DNA of 6,199 nt. Source: Acidobacteriota bacterium. Its GTDB lineage: Bacteria; Acidobacteriota; Vicinamibacteria; Vicinamibacterales; Vicinamibacteraceae. The first letter of the stretch is position 1; every line of letters begins with the position of its first letter. The notes beneath the pieces are model-generated. The model saw nothing but the letters and a program-made list of their open reading frames with translations, ran no database searches and was not told where the DNA came from. The stretch spans positions 1-6,199 of the forward strand of contig JACDAO010000327.1 in the NCBI GenBank assembly GCA_013695405.1, read 5' to 3'. The position numbers and the translations under genes are program-made. Of the stretch, positions 1 to 4,413 are shown piece after piece.

Positions 1-246
1 GTCTGGCCCAGTGTCGACAGGCAGGCGCTGCAACGGGCGTTCGGCTCGCTCCGCGAACAGCGCCTGACGCTGGAGGACTGCGCGCTCTCGGTGCGTGGAG
101 ATCGCGCGACCGCGCGGTGTTCTGGCACCGTGCAGTACCGCCCGCAGGTGGGCAGTCGCACGCTGCGCGAGCTCGCCGGACAGTGGACGATTACCCTGAA
201 GCGCGGTGCGCGGGGCTGGGCGATCACGCACGTCGATGCACGCTGA
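1..246 (+). CDS. C-terminal end of a protein with an NTF2/SnoaL-like terminal domain (5' partial)
   Basis: Frame 1 is open from the first base to TGA at 244-246 and gives 81 residues; the start lies outside the window. The piece begins VWPSVD and has alternating hydrophobic segments around LTLEDCALSV and RATARCSGTVQY. It ends with LAGQWTITL and GWAITHVDAR, the closing beta strands typical of NTF2/SnoaL-like alpha+beta domains, which commonly finish with a W-x-I strand. The two cysteines (in EDCAL and ARCSG) could pair if the domain is extracytoplasmic. I recall similar VWPSVD...AF tails at the end of larger acidobacterial proteins, including kinase-like sensors, but the rest of this protein is not visible. 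Its overall function therefore cannot be stated. It converges with the next gene, leaving 12 bp. The coding frame is secure; the domain assignment is moderate. Confidence 0.75.
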   Translation, partial: VWPSVDRQALQRAFGSLREQRLTLEDCALSVRGDRATARCSGTVQYRPQVGSRTLRELAGQWTITLKRGARGWAITHVDAR

Positions 247-258
247 CGAGTCCGGCAG

Positions 259-1281
259 TCAACGCAGGAGTTCCCCGATGGTGCGCCAGACGTCGACATC
301 CACCGGCACGCCCTCGCGCAGGTTCTCGGCCCGCGCACGGCGCACCTGTTCGCCCGGGTGACGTACGGGCTGCGTCGGATCGACGGGGATGTCGGTCATC
401 AGATCGTCGAGTACGCGCTGGACCAGGCGTGTCGGGCCGTTGGCCCTGGCCACGTCGATCGCGATGAATACCTGCGAGACCCCTGACTCCTCCGGACGCG
501 CGCCGATGTCGACGGTGGCCCGGCCATCGGACAGCATCGCCGCCAGCAGGTCCAGCACCAGCGCCAGCCCGGCGCCTTTCCATGACCCCATCGGCAGTGT
601 GCGCTGGGATTGGAGGATCGCTGCAGGGTCCGAGGTCAGGCGACCCTCGCTGTCGAAGCCGCCAGGCTGAGGCAGCGCCTCGCCTCGGGAGGCGTGCGTC
701 TCCATCCGTCCGTATGAGAACTGAGACATGGCCATGTCGAGCACCACCGGCGCATCGCCGTGCGGCACGGCGACGACCAATGGGTTGTTGCCGAGACGCG
801 GACTCGTCCCGCCCCAGGGCGGCATGTTCGGCAGGGTGTTGGTCCACGCGATCAGGGCCATGCCTCGCTCGGCCGCGTGCCATCCGTAGCTGCCACCACG
901 CATCCAGTGATTCGTGTTGGCCAGCGCTACCAGGCCGAGGCCGTGCGTTTGGGCCAGCGCCATCGCCCGTTGCGTGCTCGCGAGCGCGTTGAGGTTGCCT
1001 GGGCCGAGCTGACCGTCCCATCGCTCCCAGGCCGCGAACGACGCCACGGCTGCTGGCTCGCGGTCGTGACGCACGATGCCGCGGTCGACCTGCCCGATGA
1101 AGCGTGGGAAGCGGTTGAGCCCGTGCGAACTCACGCCATCGACGCTGGCCTCGGCGAACAAACGTGCGCAGGTGGCGGCCCGCGGTGCCGAGAAACCGCG
1201 TGACTCCAGAACGGCCTCGAGCTGGCGCACGACGTCAGCCACGGCGATGCGATGCCCAGTTCCACCGGCGACGACAGCCAT
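259..1281 (-). CDS. dlgD: 2,3-diketo-L-gulonate reductase-like NAD(P)H dehydrogenase (YiaK/DlgD, Ldh_2 family)
   Basis: This is a predicted cytosolic oxidoreductase of the malate/L-lactate dehydrogenase (Ldh_2) superfamily. Its closest remembered relative is E. coli YiaK, which reduces 2,3-diketo-L-gulonate with NADH. Counted from ATG 1281 (340 aa; YiaK is 332), family landmarks appear in order. These are SHGLNRFPRF (52-61), with H53 matching the proposed YiaK catalytic His44; GPGNLNA (93-99); ANTNHWMRGGSYGW (121-134); MPPWGG (153-158); GNNPLVVAVP (164-173); LDMAMSQFSYG (181-191); LPMGSWKGAG (229-238); and SQVFIAID (269-276). The segments run collinearly with YiaK to the end, with no internal break. 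An alternative ATG at 1302 adds seven residues (MAAVAHP); neither start has a good Shine-Dalgarno, and the shorter one fits YiaK better. The reading frame stays open far upstream, antisense to the flavoprotein gene, but that extension is not protein-like. No transporter, kinase or epimerase of an ascorbate/gulonate pathway is adjacent, so the physiological substrate is uncertain. Confidence 0.9.
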   Translation of the reverse strand: MAVVAGGTGHRIAVADVVRQLEAVLESRGFSAPRAATCARLFAEASVDGVSSHGLNRFPRFIGQVDRGIVRHDREPAAVASFAAWERWDGQLGPGNLNALASTQRAMALAQTHGLGLVALANTNHWMRGGSYGWHAAERGMALIAWTNTLPNMPPWGGTSPRLGNNPLVVAVPHGDAPVVLDMAMSQFSYGRMETHASRGEALPQPGGFDSEGRLTSDPAAILQSQRTLPMGSWKGAGLALVLDLLAAMLSDGRATVDIGARPEESGVSQVFIAIDVARANGPTRLVQRVLDDLMTDIPVDPTQPVRHPGEQVRRARAENLREGVPVDVDVWRTIGELLR

Positions 1282-1392
1282 GGGATGTGCCACGGCGGCC
1301 ATGATGGGGCCCGCGGGCGGCAGGATCAACGGCGAAGACGTCACTCGGGCACCAAGCAACAGGTGGTGACAGCCAGAGCGTCGCGGGGCAAG

Positions 1393-2316
1393 ATGTCCGA
1401 CGTGCGCAGCTGTGATGTGGTCGTCGTGGGCGGAGGACCGGCCGGGCTCAGTGCAGCATTGATCCTCGCCCGCTGCCGACGCCATGTGGTCGTGTGCGAC
1501 GCGGGGCGGCCACGCAACGCTGCCGCTGCGCATTCCCACGGCTTCCTGACCCGCGACGGCATGCCGCCGCTGGACCTGCTTGCGTGCGGCCGCGATGAGT
1601 TGCGTCGGTACGACGTGGAGTTGCGCCCAGACGAGGTGACGGCGATCGAGCCGACCGCCGACGGCGTGGTGGTGCGTCTGGCGGACGGCACACGCCTGGC
1701 CGCGCGCAAGGTGCTGCTGGCCACTGGAGTCACCGACGTGCTGCCCGATCTGCCGGGATTCGGCGAGTTCTACGGCACCAGCATCCACCACTGCCCGTAT
1801 TGTGACGGTTGGGAGAATCGCGACCGCGCCCTGGCGGTCTACGGCCGTCCCGACGAGGCCAGCGGCCTGGCGTTGGACCTGCTGACCTGGAGCCGTGACC
1901 TGCTGGTGTGTACCGACGGCGTGCGCCTGACGCCCAAGAGCCGGGCGCGGCTGGCGGCTGCCGGCATCCCGGTGCGAACCGAGAAGATCGATCGGCTCGA
2001 GGGCGCGGACGGACGGCTCGCACGGATTGTCTTCGTGCGGGGTCCGGCGGTTGCACGTCAGGCGATGTTCTTCAACACCGGCCAGGGCCAGCGCTCGCCC
2101 CTGGCCGGTCAGCTCGGCTGTCGGTTCACGAGCACCGGCCACGTGCGTTGCGATCGCAAGGGGCGGACGGGGGTGCCGAACCTGTTCATCGCCGGCGACG
2201 CGAACGGAGACGTGCAGTTCGTCGTGGTCGCGGCCGCGGAAGGCGCCAAGGCCGCGGTCGCGATCAACAAGGAGTTGCAGGAAGACGAGCGTGCGTCGGT
2301 CGTGCCGGGGTCCTGA
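1393..2316 (+). CDS. Thioredoxin reductase-like FAD oxidoreductase with CPYC redox motif
   Basis: This is a 307-aa flavoprotein of the TrxB fold, predicted cytosolic. The FAD-binding Rossmann motif VVVVGGGPAG is at residues 9-18, the LLATGV segment at 108-113, and the C-terminal FAD motif NLFIAGDANGD at 263-273. The redox-active pair is C134-P-Y-C137 within HHCPYCDGWE, placed as in thioredoxin reductases. The segment that should hold the NADPH GxGxxA motif reads LAVYGRPDEASGLAL (148-161 region), and no HRRxxxR follows. NADPH use is therefore doubtful. Alternatives are an O2-using dithiol oxidase of the GliT/HlmI/DepH type, or a reductase with another donor. The ATG at 1393 directly precedes the FAD domain with only a weak purine-rich upstream stretch; in-frame GTG codons at 1363 and 1366 are possible starts. 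The gene is divergent from the YiaK-like gene (111 bp between ATGs) and converges with the metallopeptidase gene, 5 bp apart. Family assignment is firm; the reaction is not. Confidence 0.9.
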   Translation: MSDVRSCDVVVVGGGPAGLSAALILARCRRHVVVCDAGRPRNAAAAHSHGFLTRDGMPPLDLLACGRDELRRYDVELRPDEVTAIEPTADGVVVRLADGTRLAARKVLLATGVTDVLPDLPGFGEFYGTSIHHCPYCDGWENRDRALAVYGRPDEASGLALDLLTWSRDLLVCTDGVRLTPKSRARLAAAGIPVRTEKIDRLEGADGRLARIVFVRGPAVARQAMFFNTGQGQRSPLAGQLGCRFTSTGHVRCDRKGRTGVPNLFIAGDANGDVQFVVVAAAEGAKAAVAINKELQEDERASVVPGS

Positions 2317-2321
2317 CCCAG

Positions 2322-2885
2322 CTACGGCTGGCGTTGTGCGGCAGCCAGGGCGTCCGCGCCATGAGCCGCCGTTTCGATCTCGTTGCTCGCGGCCGCATCG
2401 ACGCCAAGGAACGAGGCCAGCCCTGATGGCAGCGCGGTGGCATTCCACATCTGCTCGTAAACGCGCTCGAGGCGCTGACGCGAGACCAGCCGCATCGCGA
2501 TCCGGTTGGCCAGTTGCTCGGTCTGCAGGTAGGGCCGGTGCGTGTAGATCCAGACGTGGCCGAGCTCGTGGGCCACGACGGCCTCGAGATCATCGGGCTC
2601 GAGCGCCCCCAGGAAGCGCGCCTCGATGCTGAGGACGAAACGGCCCGGCGCCTCGCGCCGCGGCTGCACCGAGGCAAGTCGCGCGTTGGTCGCCACGACC
2701 ACGACGTCGACCGGCGCCGCAATCGCTAGCCGGGTGCGCCCCCGATCCACCAGCTGCTGCACCACCACCGCCGCCGTCCGCTCGTCGTACAGGCGGCCGT
2801 GCTGACCCGCAAGCGCTGGAGCCCCGGACCAGCCAGCGATCAACGTCACCAGTGCGACGCACCGCAGCCACGGGGCCCTGCACAA
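2322..2885 (-). CDS. Small secreted M48-like zinc metallopeptidase
   Basis: The frame ends at TAG (2322-2324). From TTG 2885 it gives 187 residues. A classic Sec signal sequence follows at once: MCRAPWLR, then hydrophobic CVALVTLIAGWSGAPALA (9-26), with likely cleavage after ALA. AAGAG lies 7 nt before the TTG. The only longer start is GTG 2966 (214 aa), which would put 27 unusual residues ahead of the signal peptide, so TTG is preferred. The zinc motif HELGH is at 106-110 in LEAVVAHELGHVWIY. TEQLANRIA (122-130) supplies the probable third ligand E123, the spacing expected of gluzincins such as M48. The mature protein is only about 160 aa and has neither the extra transmembrane helices of HtpX nor the TPR repeats of BepA. 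The target is unknown, but the predicted location is periplasmic or extracellular. The gene converges with the flavoprotein gene at 5 bp, leaving no room for a separate terminator. Confidence 0.82.
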   Translation of the reverse strand: MCRAPWLRCVALVTLIAGWSGAPALAGQHGRLYDERTAAVVVQQLVDRGRTRLAIAAPVDVVVVATNARLASVQPRREAPGRFVLSIEARFLGALEPDDLEAVVAHELGHVWIYTHRPYLQTEQLANRIAMRLVSRQRLERVYEQMWNATALPSGLASFLGVDAAASNEIETAAHGADALAAAQRQP

Positions 2886-2892
2886 CGCGTAA

Positions 2893-2897
2893 CTCTT
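2893..2897 (-). promoter_or_regulatory. Ribosome binding site supporting the TTG start
   Basis: On the minus strand AAGAG sits 7 nt upstream of TTG 2885, in the context GGTAAGAG. It is a partial match to AAGGAG. Together with the signal peptide that begins immediately after the TTG, it favours this start over GTG 2966. Confidence 0.45.
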
Positions 2898-3026
2898 ACC
2901 CGGCGTGACGGCATCTGGACGCACGCCGCTGTCGCGCGTGGGCTGTGCGACGTCGCGACTCCCCACGTAACATGCTGCACGCCCGCGAGTTGCACGGCTC
3001 AGCGCGAAGCTTCGGCGTTCGAAGAT

Positions 3027-3058
3027 CGAGGCGGAGCCGTCAGGGCGGCTCCGCCTCG
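3027..3058. terminator. Perfect 13-bp GC-rich hairpin, possible terminator or dispersed palindrome
   Basis: The arms CGAGGCGGAGCCG (3027-3039) and CGGCTCCGCCTCG (3046-3058) are perfectly complementary around the six-base loop TCAGGG. The pairing continues after one mismatch by two further pairs. It lies 105 bp past the stop of the SnoaL-like gene (3164) and upstream of the peptidase gene, both on the minus strand. It could therefore end the DUF1059-SnoaL transcript or insulate the peptidase gene. No T-run follows on either strand, so it is not a textbook intrinsic terminator. It may instead be a copy of a genome-dispersed palindrome. The structure is certain; the role is inferred. Confidence 0.55.
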
Positions 3059-3163
3059 CTCACCCCGATCACCGTCGCGGACGCGCATGCACGCGCTGCC
3101 CGCCGTCCCGTAGCGACTGGATTCTACCAGCGCCTCCGCCGCACGCAAGCCCGACCGCGCGCC

Positions 3164-3643
3164 TTATTTCGGCGCCGGGTCCAGCGCCGGGTCCACCGGC
3201 GAACCGAAACGCACCGCTGCCACCTTCCATTCGCTGCCCTGGCGTGCACAGAAGAACGTGACGGCCGTCGACAGCAGCCGGCTGCCATCCGGACGCGCCA
3301 TCGTCATGGCGTAGTCGACGACGCCAAGCGTGGGCGACAAGGCGCGCGCCCGCTGTCGGCTGACCTGCACGGTCGTACCCTTGCCATCGCCCTTGAACCC
3401 GGTAGCGAACCAGCCGACCAGTTGGTCGGCATCCGTGGCGATGACCTCGCCCGTCGTGACACGCACATGATCCACCTGCGGGTGGAACAGCGCGCGCATC
3501 TGTTCGGCGTCGTTGGCGTTACGCGCCGCCGCCCACTTCGTCACCAGCCCGGCGAGTTGCTGCTCGTCGTTGGCCGATTGCGCGGATCCGCCCGCACAGA
3601 CGAGCCCTACCATCACGACGGTGGCGATGCCCAGTCTTCGCAT
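3164..3643 (-). CDS. Secreted SnoaL/DUF4440-like (NTF2 fold) protein
   Basis: This 159-aa protein has a Sec signal peptide (MRRLGIATVVMVGLVCAGGSAQS, roughly residues 1-23). The cysteine at 16 is preceded by V, so it is not a proper lipobox. The mature part has the arrangement of small NTF2-like proteins. A first helix, EQQLAGLVTKWAAARNANDAEQMRAL (28-52 region), carries the WxxAxNxxD pattern; then FHPQVDHV (53-60) and a helix ATDADQLVGWFATGF (69-83); then a beta sheet with VDYAMTM, STAVTFFCARQ and SEWKVAAVRF (to 147). This resembles SgcJ/EcaC- or DUF4440-type SnoaL proteins, whose functions vary from hydrolase or isomerase to pure ligand binding. No catalytic set is obvious here. Start ATG 3643 is chosen over GTG 3649 because AAGGAG lies 5 nt upstream of the ATG and would overlap the GTG. 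It is the second gene of a two-gene operon with DUF1059, 9 bp apart. It ends with a Pro/Asp/Ala tail. Confidence 0.85.
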   Translation of the reverse strand: MRRLGIATVVMVGLVCAGGSAQSANDEQQLAGLVTKWAAARNANDAEQMRALFHPQVDHVRVTTGEVIATDADQLVGWFATGFKGDGKGTTVQVSRQRARALSPTLGVVDYAMTMARPDGSRLLSTAVTFFCARQGSEWKVAAVRFGSPVDPALDPAPK

Positions 3644-3648
3644 GGTCA

Positions 3649-3654
3649 CTCCTT
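3649..3654 (-). promoter_or_regulatory. Ribosome binding site overlapping the upstream stop codon
   Basis: On the minus strand this is a perfect AAGGAG, 5 nt before ATG 3643. Its first two bases are the last two bases of the TAA stop (3653-3655) of the DUF1059 gene. Ribosomes terminating on DUF1059 would sit on this site, which points to translational coupling. It also decides the start of the SnoaL-like protein. Confidence 0.8.
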
Positions 3655-3802
3655 ACGCTGGCCGCGCCATCGCGAGCGCCTGGTCTCGCGACAACTCCAT
3701 CTGGTGAACCTGTTTGGCGTGTTCCTGGGCCTGACGCACCACGTCGTCGTCGTCTCGTCCCTCGATCACTGTTCCGCACGGGCACTGGATTACTTTCTTC
3801 AT
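3653..3802 (-). CDS. DUF1059 family small protein
   Basis: This is a complete 49-aa protein that starts MKKVIQCPCG and ends ELSRDQALAMARPA. The layout matches DUF1059: an N-terminal strand with CxCG, a charged turn (EGRDDDD, 14-20), a helix VVRQAQEHAKQVH (21-33) and the closing H-x-MELSxxxALAMARP block. C7 and C9 with H28 and H33 form a CxC...HxxxxH pattern that could bind one metal ion, as in compact zinc fingers; this is inference. The family has no established function that I can name. The start is set by GGAGG 7 nt upstream of ATG 3802. The longer in-frame extension toward 4033 is rejected because it runs through the repeat region and lacks the family pattern. It is the first gene of an operon with the secreted SnoaL-like gene. 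It has no signal peptide, so the two products act in different compartments. Confidence 0.88.
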   Translation of the reverse strand: MKKVIQCPCGTVIEGRDDDDVVRQAQEHAKQVHQMELSRDQALAMARPA

Positions 3803-3809
3803 CACCTGA

Positions 3810-3814
3810 CCTCC
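3810..3814 (-). promoter_or_regulatory. Ribosome binding site of the DUF1059 gene
   Basis: GGAGG on the minus strand, 7 nt before ATG 3802. It fixes the start of a gene short enough to be missed and argues against the longer upstream extension of the frame. Confidence 0.75.
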
Positions 3815-3820
3815 GTGCGC

Positions 3821-3826
3821 ATCATA
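3821..3826 (-). promoter_or_regulatory. Possible -10 element for the DUF1059-SnoaL operon
   Basis: The minus strand reads TATGAT, five of six bases of the sigma-70 consensus TATAAT. No recognisable -35 lies 16-18 bp upstream; that position is partly taken by the 11-bp repeats at 3844-3865. A start site about 7 nt downstream would leave a leader of only about 12 nt beginning in the Shine-Dalgarno. This is a weak candidate. Confidence 0.25.
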
Positions 3827-3843
3827 CGCACGCCAGTTGCCGG

Positions 3844-3865
3844 GATGTTGCGGCGATGTTGCGGC
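3844..3865. repeat. Exact tandem duplication of an 11-bp unit upstream of the DUF1059 operon
   Basis: GATGTTGCGGC occurs twice back to back (3844-3854 and 3855-3865) with no mismatch. It lies 41-63 bp upstream of the DUF1059 ATG and about 18 bp upstream of the candidate -10. An 11-bp period is close to one helical turn, so both units would face the same side of the DNA, as at some paired regulator sites. A regulatory role is inference from position and spacing; it could be simple slippage. Confidence 0.6.
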
Positions 3866-3906
3866 CACTCGAGCTCGCGCCCGTCCCTGTCGCGCCGAGC
3901 GCTCCA

Positions 3907-4106
3907 CGCTGGGGGCTGGGGCTGGGGGCTCTACTACGGTGATCGGCGCCCGGTGCCCCGCGATTCGGTGACTGGCGTTCGACGTTCCCAGCGGCCCTCT
4001 GGCTCGCCATCGGCCATCGGCCATCGACGTCACTCCGGCGCTGGGCGGCGGGGCTGGGCGCTCTGCTACTCGGTGACCGGTGTTCGGTCACCGGTGACCG
4101 GTGACC
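3907..4106. repeat. Mosaic of degenerate intergenic repeats
   Basis: Two diverged copies of a roughly 50-bp unit lie 132 bp apart. Copy A (3907-3955) starts CGCTGGGGGCTGGGG and copy B (4039-4088) starts CGCTGGGCGGCGGGG. The first 31 positions match at 26, and both copies run on through CTCT-CTAC into a CGGTGAYCGG segment. Between them are three perfect GCCATCG units (4006-4026). At the end are CGGTGACC at 4071 and 4092, GGTGACC at 4100 and inverted GGTCACC at 4086, forming the 14-bp perfect palindrome GGTCACCGGTGACC (4086-4099). Further degenerate CGGTGATC/CGGTGACT copies sit near 3937 and 3965. No open frame here looks like protein. The pattern suits short intergenic repeats spread through a genome rather than a mobile element with ends. 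Confidence 0.7.
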
Positions 4107-4397
4107 ACGTGGCGGTCGCTCGATTCGCAACGCACCGAGGCGTGGTGCGCTGCGCGTCAAAAGCGCGTGTCTGATCGAGATCGAGGCTTGACGTCCCCGC
4201 GTCACGTTGTAGCCGATCGCGACAACAGCGGGCAGAAGACGTCGCGGTACATAGACTCCGTCCGACGCGCTCGCCACGGCGAGGAACAACGGCGCGCTGG
4301 AGGACGCGAGCGCCAATTGCACCTGCTGGTATCGCCCTTGCAATGTAGCGCGACATCCACGTCGTACGAGACATGCGCACTCGCGCATCAACCATTC
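4107..4397. other. Non-coding stretch with no identifiable feature
   Basis: About 290 bp lie between the repeat mosaic and the YciF ribosome binding site. Open frames on both strands give Arg/Ser/Ala-rich translations without domain-like order and without a ribosome binding site. A TTGACG (4188-4193) and a TTGCAC (4317-4322) could be -35 elements, but no acceptable -10 follows either at 16-18 bp. The yciF promoter presumably lies here but I cannot place it. Confidence 0.5.
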
Positions 4398-4403
4398 AAG
4401 GAG
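4398..4403 (+). promoter_or_regulatory. Ribosome binding site of the YciF-like gene
   Basis: Perfect AAGGAG, 10 nt before ATG 4414. The spacing is slightly long but acceptable. It identifies this ATG, rather than any upstream start, as the beginning of the ferritin-like protein. Confidence 0.75.
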
Positions 4404-4413
4404 CTCCCCAGCC

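Noticed and set aside
1303..2448. Long minus-strand open extension upstream of the YiaK-like gene, antisense to the flavoprotein
   Set aside because: It is an uninterrupted frame in GC-rich DNA, but its translation shows no YiaK-family or other domain features. The plus strand encodes a convincing flavoprotein over the same bases, and the YiaK match starts only after 1281.
3907..3930. Possible G-quadruplex in the G-rich repeat unit
   Set aside because: Only three clean G-runs of four or five occur in a row; a fourth run at suitable distance is missing in both copies, so a canonical quadruplex is not supported.
3844..4106. CRISPR array or insertion-sequence remnant
   Set aside because: Repeat units are short, unequal and directly adjacent, without regular unique spacers. 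There are no terminal inverted repeats, target duplications or transposase fragments.
2945..4174. 409-codon plus-strand open frame across the DUF1059-SnoaL operon
   Set aside because: The translation is Arg/Ser/His-rich and unlike any fold. It runs through a hairpin and the repeat mosaic and is antisense to two well-supported genes with ribosome binding sites.
4188..4346. Sigma-70 promoter candidates for the YciF-like gene (TTGACG at 4188, TTGCAC at 4317)
   Set aside because: At 16-18 bp downstream the hexamers match TATAAT at too few positions to call a promoter.
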